Positions 36,132-48,182 of a DNA stretch of 64,000 nt are shown one piece after another. The translations under genes were made by a program, and so were the position numbers. Origin of the DNA: Bactrocera neohumeralis (taxonomy: Eukaryota > Arthropoda > Insecta > Diptera > Tephritidae); NCBI RefSeq assembly GCF_024586455.1, contig NC_065922.1, forward strand, positions 36,142,089 to 36,206,088. The letters are read 5' to 3'. Each line of letters starts with the position of its first letter. The stretch's first letter is position 1. The notes under the pieces were generated by a model. That model searched no databases, was not told where the DNA came from, and saw only the letters and a program-made list of their open reading frames with translations.

Positions 36132-36850
36132 TTAAGGGGTTACGTGGGTTTGAAAATTTCGAAAAATCGATTTTTTTCCTTGTATTATTAATATTACAAT
36201 CAATATGTTTAAATTATTCTCCCAAAACTTTAAATCGATTCCAGTAAAATTCTAAGAGATAGACCCATCGGAAGTTCCGCCAATTGGACTCAACTTTAAA
36301 ACTCCATGCGGTGGACACAATTTCTCGAAAAGTTATGGACCGGTTTAGTTCAAATTGTGTACACATACTATTTAAAATAACTATCTACTACTACTTATTA
36401 TTTAGTTATTGAACGAAGGATTTTTTTATTACAACTTATTTTTTTAAGCCAATAAATGGCGGAAATTTGACCAAAAAAATGAGATTTTTTGTTCAATGTC
36501 TGAGAAAAAATTATAATTTTAATTTCTTTTTAAAATCGTTCAAACACGATATTTATATATTATTAACGGAATATTTTTGGATTTTTAATTTTAGTTGAAC
36601 CAATAATAAGTTATGCTGTCCACAGCGAGAGCACTTTTTTGTGAGACACCCAGGGAGATGAGGTCTCAACGCCTGATTTTTCAACATTTTTATATCAAAA
36701 TTTCAGGAGGCATTGTTCAAATATGTATCTTTGATATGCCATATTATAGTTTTGAAATATATGATTGTTTATTAAAAAAAAAATCGTAAAAATACCCTTT
36801 TTCTTTGTACCTCTAAAACACATCTAATCCCTAAATTTTTTCATTAATAT
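36132..36850 (+). repeat. TTAAGGGG-type MITE, left end present, right end not found
   Basis: TTAAGGGGTTACGTGGGTTT at 36132 is the same end as the 40508 terminus. It is followed by TCGAAAAATCGATTTTTT and an AT-rich interior similar in style to 6330-6890. No matching AACCCCTTAA end is visible before 37 kb. Confidence 0.6.
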
Positions 36851-37669
36851 TTAAAGGCAGAAAAACCTTCAAATTTCCCTAAACTATTAAGTACACTAGA
36901 AATAAAAAACTGAATTTAACAACCGTTGAGTTAAAATATTCCACACCCACTTTAAATTCGCACCCAAGCTAATCTAACTTCAGCACATAAAACAACACAA
37001 TCCGTAGCAGCTTTGACATTGACTAATGGAAATTGATATACTAAAAGATGAACTAGCGACAGTTCAATAACATATTGGAAAAAAATTTTTGTCTACAGCT
37101 CTCCTTCAGTGTCACATACTTCAACTAAAACTATAGAGAGACATTGAAAATGTATCTATTTACGCTTTTGATTGGCAAATTCACTGTCGCATCCCGAGTG
37201 CAGGAACATCCATGTAGATTGGCAATTGCCATTAGCAAAGTAAATAAACCAATATTGCAAGATAATAGCTTTGCGGTGCTGGAAAGTGACCAAGGCTGAG
37301 CACATAGTGGAGCAAAGGCACAAACTTTGAGGATTAGTCTCAAATGACACGACTGATAGGACAATTTTAATATATTGAGCGCTACACAGGCATAGTATAT
37401 GGTATATAAGAACATTATTGATGGTATATAAGAGCACTTGTCATGTCATTTTCACAACAGCCGGTTCTACGCTAGCGGAATTATATTCGATTTCATCCTT
37501 AAAAAGGGTATTATTCGGGGATTTAACGCTGTTCCGATCGTTAAAAAAATACACGTCTCGAAAACGCCTAGGAACGGTCAAAATGTTCGGAAATATGGTT
37601 ACCAACGATTTAAGTAAAAATTTAAGAAACGCTATTGGATGCTCAAGAAGTCATAATTTTTTAGAAAAC
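36851..37669. other. non-coding stretch
   Basis: No gene recognised. Overlapping minus-strand open frames at 37131-37437 carry no domain. Confidence 0.4.
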
Positions 37670-38170
37670 TTAAGGGCGGAGCCTGATTAAGAAGCTTCAA
37701 AAAATCGATTTTTTTTTGCTTAAATCTCTTTAAAAATAACCTAAGAATATATCCCCAAAGTTTTAAATGGGAATTTGAAATATTTTCGAAGCTAGAAGGC
37801 TTTTTTTTTTGCTCCAAAACCACTTATTTTTCAATTTATAAAAAATTTACAACTTTTTTGGAATTTTTTTAGTTTAACCAGAAGATAAATTATTAAAAAA
37901 TATGAATCTCTTTGAATTTTTTGTTTCCGACAGAAATTGCGACCTGCATCCTGCCCGCCGTCCGACAAATGCACATGCAGATGCATCGGACAATTGCTTC
38001 CCAAAGGCAAAATATCAAAGATTTCGTATCCAAAAAATTTGTGAATGATGTTTAAATATATAACTATAAACCCTGGAAATTTTGCTTTAATCACTTATTT
38101 CTTTCCCTCCCAAAAAAATCCTTAAAGAAATCGATTTTTTGAAGTCTCTAAAGCAGGCTCCCCCCTTAAG
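37670..38170. mobile_element. 0.5 kb MITE flanked by TTAA
   Basis: Inverted termini about 45 bp long: GGGCGGAGCCTG after TTAA at 37670, with AGCTTCAAAAAATCGATTTT further in, against (reverse complement of the right end) GGGGGGAGCCTG and GACTTCAAAAAATCGATTTC. TTAA stands at both edges (37670-37673, 38167-38170), which fits a TTAA target-site duplication as in piggyBac-type transposition. No coding capacity. Confidence 0.88.
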
Positions 38171-39807
38171 TCAAAATCTACAAATCTTTGAAAAATAAAA
38201 CATGGAAAAAAGAATACCATAAATACAATAATCCAGATTTATTTTTAGGTATAACACCTCTGTTCATACTGCAACGCACTAGACACCGTTCTGCTATGTT
38301 CTCAGCCTTAGAATTCGCTGCTGGTAAACCATTTCAGGTATCTGTGCGAATTCGTTTACATTCGCAACTCGCAACTCGTGACGAGTTGTCGTAAATTGGG
38401 AAATTAATCTTTTGCCGTGACTGTGGCTGTAGCTGCGGTTGTGGTTGTTGATGTTTGACGTTTTACGGCGTTTAGATTGCGGCCACATGGGTGTATACGT
38501 ATGCGAATAACGCCACACACACACACAAATTGCAACATTGAATTTTCCATGAACTGCATTTCGTGGACTAGCGAGTTAGAGAAGGTAAAGAAAAAGGAAA
38601 AACACCGTTTCAGGTTTCGCGTGTACCACAAAAACGAACTGCATACATACATACATACTCGTATGCACATACTGCGGCACTACTAGTTGACACTGTCGTT
38701 AGTTGGACGGCCTTTCGACCGCTACGCAGCGGTTTTCCAACGGTTTTTGTGGTCACCATCCTGCGGTGGCAATCTAAATAAGTGAATGGCGTTTGTGATG
38801 AATACATAAAAAAGCATATTTAATAAACGTGTATGGATTGAGGAAAGAGCAAAATAACTGCTACTTCATTTTACGTAATTGACAAGCATGTTACGACAAA
38901 AGGCGGCAGATTATGCAAAGGAATTTTCACAGCAAACTAAATACGGCGGATCAGAATGTTTGTTTGTATGTATGTATGTATGTATGCAAATATGTAACCA
39001 TAAATGCCAACCCGTTGTCTTCCGTCCAAGCATGTTATATAAACACGTAAACGTATTACGTAACCTTTTCCGAATTAACTTCATTCAGTTCGCCGCCGTT
39101 TATTGGCTCGTAGTTTTGTAGTGCCATCGTTCGTTTCTTCTCGTTTTTATTGCTTTTATTATTTATTCATGTTTGTTTTTCTTTTGTTTTTCTGTCTGTC
39201 TGTACGATTCTTGTATTGACTCGACACATAAAACGAAGAACTCTGCTGTCATTAATAAAATATTCAAAGGCAGACAAGTTGTTCTTGCGAATCGCACGGA
39301 GAATATAGTGAGAGACTGGCGATGCTGGCGCTCGTGAAGCTGCCTGGCTGTCAATGGGTAAGAGTACCACACCTTTGCGTCCCCCACCACCTCGATTGAT
39401 CACCTTCGTACTACACTGCCATTGCTACATGGTCATGCATAGATGATGAGTATGACAAGAGCTGGTTTTACCAGTCAGCCCTCTTTGTTGGCGGCCAATT
39501 CAGTTTTATGTGGCTTTAATAGTAGGTCTGCTTTAGTTTCTGCTTTCGATGGTCTCGATACTTCTCTACGTTGTCTTAACAAAACTTTATTTTTGTAACT
39601 CTCAAATACATAATAATAATCTGAGTATATAGCAAAAAACATTGCTTTTCTTTGTTACCAACAGACTCTAATACTACTTGCCGACTTTTTTTTAATTGTA
39701 AAGGAATATCCTTAAAAAGAGGATGTTACTTTGCTCAATGTTTGAGATTTGATTTTTTTTTTTTTCGAAATGTGGTTCCAGAGGAAATTCCAGTTTTCCA
39801 AATATTA
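38171..39807. other. non-coding stretch
   Basis: No exon or transposon recognised. GC-richer patches lie at 38280-38780 and 39270-39500, with TATG microsatellites near 38960. These may be intronic regulatory DNA. Confidence 0.35.
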
Positions 39808-40510
39808 TTAAGGGGGTCAGGTCACATGGGTTTACGGGTTTCAAAAAAAAAAAAAATTTTTTATTGTCTTATTAAATTAACATAACATCTCTAGAATATT
39901 GTCCTGAATTTTCAAGTTATACCGAGTAATAGTTTCGGAGATACAGCCTTGAGAGCTGGTCCGCTCGAGGCTAGCTAGGCTAAGAGCGCCGTCTTTTAAC
40001 GCGTTTTTCTCGAAACTGTATTTTCGAAGTCGATTCGCAAGATTTCTCGAGAACTACTCAACTTTTGCAGAGGTCTTTGAGGTATAATTTTTAAGGACTT
40101 AGATGAAGGATATTTTTTCGATTGAAACTATTTGAAAAAAAATGTCGCAAAATTTACACTGAAATTTTAATTTTTTGTAAAATGTCTGCCAAAAATCCAA
40201 TTTTCAGTTTTTCTGCCTTCGTTCAAGTTCTAAGTCAAGATTTTAACTAAAACACGCATTTTTTCACTTTAGAGGATCCTGTAAGAAGTTATCCTGCCAA
40301 CGCGGGCTTGCATCTTTTTTCCGAGGCGTCACCGGAAATGCCGTTGCAATGGCCGAATCTAATATTTTTTTCCAAAAATTTCAGAATTTCTTTATTAATA
40401 GAGTATTTTAGTAACAATAATAATTCTAATAAAATATTTCGTTTTTTATACGAGAAAAAAATTGTTGAGAAAGGCTGTTTTTACGCGAGGAAACCCATGT
40501 AACCCCTTAA
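39808..40510. mobile_element. 0.7 kb MITE flanked by TTAA
   Basis: The left end TTAAGGGGGTCAGGTCACAT, then GGGTTTACGG, mirrors the right end AAACCCATGTAACCCCTTAA (40491-40510). TTAA occurs at both edges. The interior matches 6330-6890 and, reversed, 12480-12975 (TTGTCTTATTAAATTAAC, CGGAGATACAGCCTTGAG). The open frames inside are unsupported. Confidence 0.85.
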
Positions 40511-40600
40511 GCCACTATAAAGTTTAATTTTTTCACTAAAAACGACTTTTTTTGGGAAGCCGAAACTTTGCCAAAATTAGAGGAAATTTATCAAAAAATA
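40511..40600 (+). repeat. repeat B fragment directly after the MITE
   Basis: GCCACTATAAAGTTTAATTT, then TTTTTTTGGGAAGCCGAAAC and TTTGCCAAAATTAGAG, corresponds to the first 80 bp of repeat B at 19176. Confidence 0.6.
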
Positions 40601-41962
40601 CTATTCGATTAATATAAAATATGGATATTATCAAAAAAAAACGTCTGATCTAACAGATTCATAACCAAATTGTTTATTGGGTAACATCTCGTCAGCTGAA
40701 CGAAGACGATGACTACGTTGTACATAACGTGCTTGTTGTTGTCAGGTTGTCTGATATGTTGACCGGTAAATAGTTTACCATGACTTTGAAAAGCGCTACT
40801 GCTTTATAATTGCTCATATAAATTGTACGTACCAACAAGATAGACTATACAGTACGTTACCGAAAAATACATATCATCTGACAGATACATCACAGACGAG
40901 GGATTTAAATGCAAAAGTTATGCTAAGGTTTAACTTTGAAACACAACGTTTTATTAAAATGCTTTACTTTTTTATATTCATCACACATATGTATCACCTA
41001 AAATGCACAATAACGTAACATCACTTTTCATAAGTTTTCAGACGAAAGACAAACGATATAATAGAAAACACTCACATTGAAATTAAATTTGAGTTTTGGT
41101 TATAAAATGGTTATATATTAAAATTTTATATCTATATATGTACATATAAATTAATAAATGTAGTGAATAGTAATAAAAAACTCTCGATTTTTTGCTGATA
41201 TGCTGTTTTGCATTTTGCATTTATCCTTAAAATACTAATTTTCAATTTTTATACGAAAAAATTAACAAACTTCAGTTTGTTTAGGAAACTATCAAATGAC
41301 TTTATCCAACTACTACACTAAAAATGTTCTCAATATTTGGTCAGTATACTGTAAGCTTGTCCAGTTTTAAAGACTACTACCAAGCAGGCGCCGATATTGT
41401 ACTTGTGTGAGTATAAACAGACGGAAGAAATTTCAAAACGAGTTGCGGTAAAATTATTGGCGGATGCTTGCTGTAAGTGTTATTAGCGGTGCATTCCGGC
41501 AATAATTTGCATTATCGAGATATTTACAGCCGCGTATTAGAAATTGTGAACTGAAAATCATAACATAAACATTTTAATTTCGCTTTATAAAATTATAAAA
41601 GCAATACAAATACTTTCGTATAGGCTTCTCCAACATATTCGCCACCTAAAGCAGACCTAACAACTCAAAGAAAAGGAGAAATCCTGTCCAATTGCTCTGA
41701 GCAAATTGTGCAAATTAAAGAATTCTTTAAGTGTTTATATCCACTTGTGAATTTCGAAAAAATTATTTGTTTTTGCTTACATGGTACATATATCGAATGT
41801 ATATATTTTTTTGAAAATATGCTCAGAAAATTTCGAGTTTATCCGACAAATAGTTTCGGGGATTTGAGTGTATTTGTAAGATTTGAGGAATTTTACTCCA
41901 AAAGCTGATGGAACACAAGAAAAAAAATGGTTGCACCAAACCCTTTAAGATACAAGAAATTG
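40601..41962. other. non-coding stretch
   Basis: No gene. 41730-41945 resembles a MITE interior (TTTATCCGACAAATAGTTTC at 41838, ending AACCCTTTAAG), akin to 30600-30720. Confidence 0.4.
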
Positions 41963-42089
41963 TTTGCGATCGGCCAACTTGTACGCGAGCTATACAAGTA
42001 TATCTACTAAAGTGAGCCGATCTGAAGAATTTCTACGGAGATCACACCATTGCCTTGACCATAACCCATGCCAAATTTCGGGAAGTATG
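41963..42089 (-). repeat. repeat A, left part, split by an R1-like insertion
   Basis: GAGCCGATCTGAAGAATTTC and ATGCCAAATTTCGGGAAGTA match repeat A. It breaks off at 42089 and resumes at 43012. Confidence 0.75.
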
Positions 42090-42091
42090 AC

Positions 42092-42972
42092 GGGGTGCTA
42101 AGAACACACGAAGACGATCTCGTGGCACTGCTAAACAATTAGTCGACCTAAGGAACGAATGCAATGAGTGCTTAAATGGTCTACGCCAATGGTTCTCTTC
42201 TGTGAGTCTGGAACTGGCTGAGCACAAAACAAAAGTTTTACTCATAAGCACCAGGAAGGTGAAAAAACGAATAGAACACACGAAAGGAGAGTTTGAGAAT
42301 ACTTCACAGCCGCAGCTGAGGAACCTGGCAGTAATATTGGACTTCAACTTAAAATTTAAGAAACATCTAGCATATACTTCCGCTAAAACAAACAAAATTT
42401 ATGCAGCACCAATATGGATACAAGCAATGGATATGAAAGCGTATGCTAAAGAAATAATTGAAGTACATAGGCTTTCTGCAATTCGAATAATAAGTGCTTT
42501 CCGGAATATATCAACCGACGTTGCTGAAGGTTTAGACAGTATGCCACCCATTGGCATCCAGGGAGATGAACTCAAGCGATTATATCAGCTATTGGCAAAG
42601 ACAGTGGAGAGGAACAGGAGCATCAAAATACCACAGTAGAAGTGGCAATTCCCAACCAAAGGGCGCTGCACTAACATACTTATTCCGGACATCCCCTCGT
42701 GGATCGACAGACGACATGCGGACCTGGATTTCCATCTGACTCAAATACTTAGTGGACATGGGTGCTTTAGAAGCTACAGATTCCACAATGACATTAGACC
42801 GAACTGTCCGACGTGTACAGAGTATGTAGACGACTCTGAATATGTGTTATTTTATTGCCCTCGATTTTCAAATACAAGGGAAAAACTAAAAACTCCACTC
42901 GGTGGTAGTTTTACGGTCGATAACTTAACGACACTCATGTATCAGTCGACTGAGAAATGGAAAGCGGATTAA
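42092..42972 (+). pseudogene. R1-like non-LTR retrotransposon, 5'-truncated ORF2
   Basis: The remnant starts in the reverse-transcriptase palm: the catalytic YADD box reads H-E-D-D (42107-42118), followed by LVAL and a frame slip. The frame from about 42150 reads ECLNGLRQWFSSVSLELAEH and KTKVLLIST, then KKHLAYTSAKTNKIYAA. It is interrupted only by TAG at 42637 and continues to IPSWIDRRHADLDFHLTQIL, SGHGCFRSYRFHND and CPTCTEYVDDSEYVLFYCPR. The last is the R1-type C-terminal knuckle with its histidine replaced by Tyr. The order of motifs and the HLTQ-LSGHG box point to the R1 clade. Endonuclease and most of the RT are missing. Confidence 0.85.
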
Positions 42973-43011
42973 AATTCCGCACTCCTACTTTCGATGCTTG
43001 CCTCTACTTTT

Positions 43012-43115
43012 GTAAAATTTACTCGTCTCGTCTCGCTAATGATTTATGTACATATATATTTTATAGGGTCTTCAACGTTTAATTCTGGCTGTTACAAACA
43101 TCGTGGCAAGCTTCA
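43012..43115 (-). repeat. repeat A, right part
   Basis: TATAGGGTCTTCAACG, then TTTAATTCTGGCTGTTACAA and ATCGTGGCAAGC, continues repeat A beyond the R1-like insertion. Confidence 0.75.
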
Positions 43116-45309
43116 TCTATAAATTTCTTAACAATTTAACTTAAAATAACATTTTATGATTTTTAAAAAATCAAGGGCGACAACATTTATCTCTCCAATT
43201 TGATATAAAGCATTAGTGAGCGCAAAGTTATTCAAATCGTTCCAGGTTTTAACCAGATGTGGCAAAGTGGACTCGAATAACGGTTAAATGCTGACAGCCA
43301 AGAAATCGGGAAGAAAGTTTGCTATTGTTTTTTTTCGGAATAGTGGAGATAACTTTAAGATCACTGATGCTGTCAACCTTTTATCTACTCAGGTCATCTA
43401 AGAAATGTAGTATAAGTATATAGTACACACGTCTCAAGGATGTTCGAAAAGTTCCGCAACCCAATTAGCAGACATTGAATCTATCGTTAGCTTAGAAAAT
43501 GCATTTGACATTAAATTTCAAGGAGTTATCAGATTAAATGGTAATGAGATCATATATATAGATCATCTGTATATATGTATAAACACATCCAAGAATCTTC
43601 TTCTTAATATTCGCATGTACGAAATATGTGCAAGTTCAATTTTCTTGTAGCGCTGCCAATTTGTAAAAGTCACGTTGGCAGGCGGCACAAGCAACAACAA
43701 GGCGCGTTTTTCTCTCTAAAGACGCCCAAACTCTCCACACGCCAGTTTTTCGCGGCTGCGTCTGGCATGCAATGCAAAAACCGCAACAACTGCCACTTGT
43801 TTCATGACAGCACGATGGCAGATAAATATGTACACACTGCGCGTTACACGTGTACTTCGGTGCATAATATAAGTATAGGTGGGTATGCGTTGCAACGCTA
43901 ACAAATCGACTGCATTCAGAGATTTCGCCGGCTGCCGGCTGTTGTTGCTGCTGTTGCAGTTGTCTGATGATGTTGCAGCCACTTGACTTAATCACAAGTG
44001 CAATAAAATAATAATCAGCGGCAAGTAACTGCAAATGCCGCAACAACAACTACAACAACAACTACAGCAACAATCACTACATCACTCAGCGTGTATATAT
44101 GGAAAGTGTGAGCGTGCGTCAGAGTGTGTGCAACACTTCAGCAAATCAGATTTCTCATGCTGCACCAAGCGTAGAACGCTGTCAGTAGTCGTTATTGTTG
44201 GCGTTGTTGTTGTTGCCGGCATTGCACTCTCAAGTACCCGCCGCTGCCAGCAACTTGATGGCGAAAATCAACAGCCGCAGCAATGTGCAACATGTCGCCG
44301 GTGGCAGCAGCAGCAGCAGCGGTGGCGATTAATCGAAATTTGTGTGGCATGTGTGTCGTCGTCGCACAGTGGGCGCAGCGGCAAGGGAGCCAAATGTGTT
44401 TATCTACACCGTAGCTGGTGCTGGTGTTCGCCTTGCTGCAGTTCGCACGATGATCTGCTCTTCACGGTAAACCAACAAATTATGCCAGACATCGTGCAAA
44501 TATTAATGCGTTGCAACTTTTATGACCGTGAATTTGAAATTGAAAAATAACAAAAAAAAAAAATACATGAATTTGTTTTGCTGCTTTTTTCGGTCAACTG
44601 TGAAATATGCGAGCCTGCTCCACGCACTTGTGCAGCTTGTGGAGCTTGTAAATGTGACAGTAATGGTTAGTATGGCGGATCTATTAATAAATTCGCGATG
44701 TGGCACAGATAAGCGTGCAAAGTTGGACGCAGCAGATAGATCTTAATGGGGCTAAAGTGCTTATTAAATTGCGAATGGCGAAAGAAGTGCGTAGGAAATG
44801 TGTGTGGGATGCGAAAATATGCTTTTAAATGGAGGCAACATAAATGTCATACACAGTTAATCGGAGATTAAAAACCAGCAACGGTAAACTGTCTACTGTC
44901 TGTTAAGATGCAGTTGAGAGAAAGATAATTTTCGAGATGAATGCAAAGAATGCATTAAAAAATAATTGAACTAACTTTTGAATTAATTTTTTTTCTATTT
45001 TGTAATCTCTAATACCGGCTTAAAAATTAAAAATAAATTTACAAAAGAAAGCTTAATTTTAGCCTAACATCAATCCAAAAATGTTTAAGCAAAGAGTTGG
45101 CAACCCTAATCTCAAATAATAGTAGTATTCTAGTAAGTCAATTAGTTACACTCTCTTATATTATAATCGAAAGGTTAAATTAAAAACAAAACTGTAAAGA
45201 CGTTTATGAGAAAATTTGAGAATTATCTCGCTCAACTTATGGTCAACATAGTCGGTCTACTGAGCATACTATTCCCTCCAACTTCATCAGCCATCTTGAG
45301 ACCTCATTC
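43116..45309. other. non-coding stretch with a GC-rich CAA/CAG patch
   Basis: 43640-44500 is GC-rich with many CAA, CAG and GTT trinucleotides. The plus-strand frame 44035-44550 (starting MPQQQLQQQLQQQ, with a V/G-rich hydrophobic run in its middle) has no recognised domain. The opposite strand is also open for over 100 codons, which argues for simple-sequence openness. A regulatory region or a small nested gene are both possible. Confidence 0.3.
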
Positions 45310-46015
45310 ATTATTGGATAATATTTGACCGAATAGAGTGAAGAAAATATAGCAGCCGTAGCTGAGTGTGTACACGAGAACCGTGGAAATCGATTCGGCG
45401 CCATTCGCAGCACCGCGGACTGACGTTTAGAACGACTTGACGCTTTTTACATCGAGATCTTAAATTGAAAATGTACGAAATACTGCTTTTGAAATATCTG
45501 AAGCCGCGTCCCAAGCGACATCGCTCCGCTCTATGGGCTCTTGAAAAGTTCCAAGAAGATCCGATGTTTTCGAGCCAAATTTTGTTCAGCGATGAGATTC
45601 TGGCTCAATGGGTATGTAAACAAGTAAAATTGTTGCATTTAGGATGAAGAGAAACCTGAAGAGATTCAAGAGCCGCCTTTTCATCCAGAAAAAACAACGG
45701 TTTGTTTCATCGGTCCATATTTTTTCAAATATGATGCCGGTGAGAACGTAACCGTCAATGGAGACCGTTATTGCGCCATGATAACAGACTATTTGATGCC
45801 TGAAGTTGAAGCTCATGATCTCGGCGATATTTGGTTTCATCAAGACAGCGCCACTTCCCACACATCGTATAAATCAATGGATTTATTGAGAGAACACTTC
45901 GGTAAGCAGATAATTTCACGTTCTGGGCTGGTCAATTGGCCATCAAGATCATGTGAACCTCGAAAGGATCCCCTTTATTATGGATATATTACTGAGAAAA
46001 GTAAGACTATATAGT
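45310..46015 (+). pseudogene. Tc3-like transposase remnant
   Basis: Piecewise frames follow the order of a Tc1/mariner-superfamily transposase: LHRDLKLKMYEILLLKYLKP (linker after the DNA-binding domain), WALEKFQEDPMFSSQILFSD (first catalytic Asp), then a frame slip. Next come TVNGDRYCAMITDYLMPEVE and FHQDSATSHTS near 45840 with the second Asp, and FGKQIISRSGLVNWPSRSC. The third acidic position is destroyed by a deletion after SCEPRKD. Stops lie near 45645 and in the frame-slip region. Same family as the 30.97 kb fragment. Confidence 0.82.
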
Positions 46016-46902
46016 CCTTATGATACAAAAAGTATGTTTATAATATCGATATCTGTTGGGGTTTGTTTGTGGATACCACGGTAGAAAGAATATTGAAATT
46101 TAATAACTTAAATTTATAATTATAACAAAATAAAAAAATGGTAAAAACATCTAAAACACACTAGCTATTTCAAATGCTAAAAATTAAAAGCTTCTGAGCA
46201 TATGAAAATATATTGTTAATTAAAGAACGAAAATAAACAGCAGACATAAATAAATTCAAATAGTAAATCAAAGCTGTAAAAAGTCAGCAAGATGACCTCA
46301 TTTTGATTGCCATGAAAATATTTACAACAAATTCAGCGTATTTTGAACGAAAAATGTTTTAAATTTTTTACATAAGCAGTGATATAAATGCTTATACATG
46401 TACATATGTATGTGTTTATTTTTATATAGTATCCGAATTTTATTCGGAAAAGTCATGGTATATAAATATTGAAATTATGCTTAAGCACAGTTATTGATGA
46501 TTAATTTGAATATATGTATGTACATATGTATGTATATTTATAAGAACGTGTACAATATTTAAATTCGAATTAAAAAAGCTAGCTATGTTTAAATTTAATT
46601 ACAATTATTATCACACTTACAAAAAAATGTATTTCTACATCAGGCTGAAATTAGCTTGAAAATTGAAAAGAGGGTGATGCGGTAGGAGAAAATCTTTTTT
46701 ATATTTAATTTTTGGTATATAAATCAAGTGTGATAATTGTTTTCTTTGTGCCGATTTATGGTAAATTAAAAAAAAAAAACTGAAACGAATTCTAACTAAT
46801 CATCATTTTTAAGAATATTCCACAATTTTTTATGAAGATTTACTAAAAAAAAAAAAATTTTATTATTTAACTTATCCAACTCTTGGTTATTAAACTCAAT
46901 AA
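46016..46902. other. non-coding AT-rich stretch
   Basis: No gene recognised. It has GTACATATGTATG microsatellites near 46400 and 46515. Confidence 0.45.
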
Positions 46903-48182
46903 ACAGATCAATTGAAAAGTCCCAGGCCTGACACATGGATAACGCTACTAGAACTAAATCTATATGATTTTTAGTTAACACTAACCTTCAAAATGTGCGT
47001 CTATAATATACATATATACTTGACAGCTGTCGGAGTATTATTTTGTGAATTACATATATCATTTTGAGTGAAGCAACTTTTTTTTACTGTGAAACAATGG
47101 ATAAAAAGGAATTTCGCGTTTTGAGAAAATATTGGTTTTTGAAAGAAAAAAAACAAATACAGTTGAAGCAAGAACTTGGCTTGGTGACGAGTTTCCGAAC
47201 ACTGCTCCAGGGAAATCAACCATCAAAAATTTGTATGCTAAATTTAAACATGGCGAAATGAGCACCGAAGAAGGTGTACGCAGTGGACGCCCAAAAGGGG
47301 TTGTTACCGACGAACACATCACAAAAGTCCATAAAATAATTTTAAATGACCGTAAAGTGAAATTGTTGGAGATAGCATGCTAAAGATATCAACTAAACGA
47401 GTACATCGTATTATTCACAAATATTTGGGTTTGAGAAAGCTCTGTGCAAAGTGGGTGCAGCGTGAGCTCACTTTTGTCCAAAAACAACGAAGAGTTGATG
47501 ATTCAAAGCAGTGTTTGGATATGCTCAAGTGTGATGAATCCGAGTTTTAACGTCGATATGTGACAAAGAATGAAACATGGCACGCTCTATAATTTCATTG
47601 CGAAGTTCAATCCAGAGTCAACCGAGTGTACTGCACACGACTAACTAGTTCCAAAGCGTGGAAAAGCCCAAAAGTCGACTTGCATTGTTGTAATGTCTGT
47701 ATTTTGGGATGGGCATGGAATAATTTTTAATGACTGCCATGAAAAAGGAAGAACCATTAACAGGGATTATAATATGGCATTATTGCACATTTGAAGTAAA
47801 AGAAAGGGGTAAATCACCAAGACAATGCCGCGTGTGACAAGTCTGTGAAAACGATAGCAAATATCCATGAATTGGGCTTCGAATTGTTTCTACATCCACC
47901 GTATTTCATAGATCTGGCTCCGAGCGACTATTTCCAGTTCTCAGACCTCAAAATAATGCTTGTTGGGAAAAAATTTTCGTCAAATGAGATGGTGATCGCC
48001 GAAACTGAGGCCGATTTTGAAGCGAAAGCCAAATCGTACTACAAAAATTATATCGGAAAGTTGGAGAGTCGCTTTAACCAGTGTATCACTCTTGACTGGA
48101 ACTATGTTGAATGAAAAAAAAAAGGAATTTTGACAAAAAAATTGCTTCCTATGATCGGCCAGGAACTTTTCAATTGACCTGT
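46903..48182 (+). mobile_element. irritans-type mariner transposon, full length
   Basis: Inverted termini ACAGATCAATTGAAAAGTCC (46903) and, reverse complemented from 48182, ACAGGTCAATTGAAAAGTTC. The length of 1280 bp is standard. TA follows the right end (48183-48184). On the left the expected TA reads AA. The element lies about 1.1 kb left of Neuroglian exon 2, presumably inside the following intron. Confidence 0.9.
47097..48114 (+). pseudogene. mariner transposase (irritans subfamily), inactivated
   Basis: ATG 47097 begins MDKKEFRVLRKYWFLKEKK. A frame slip near 47150 leads to NTVEARTWL and GKSTIKNLYAKFKHGEMST, the helix-turn-helix region, then GRPKGVVTDEHI. A stop occurs after LLEIAC (47381). 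Further on, the first catalytic box reads RRYVTKNETWH near 47555, with Asn in place of Asp. The second box HQDNAACDKSVK (near 47817) and third box DLAPSDYFQFSDLK (near 47920) retain their Asp residues. The C-terminus SYYKNYIGKLESRFNQCITL is intact. The subfamily call comes from the sequence style and termini. Confidence 0.88.

Noticed and set aside
44035..44550. 171-codon plus-strand frame with poly-Gln start and a hydrophobic segment
   Set aside because: Trinucleotide-repeat DNA is open in several frames and a 137-codon frame exists on the other strand next to it. No domain was recognised, so it is kept only as a possible region of interest.
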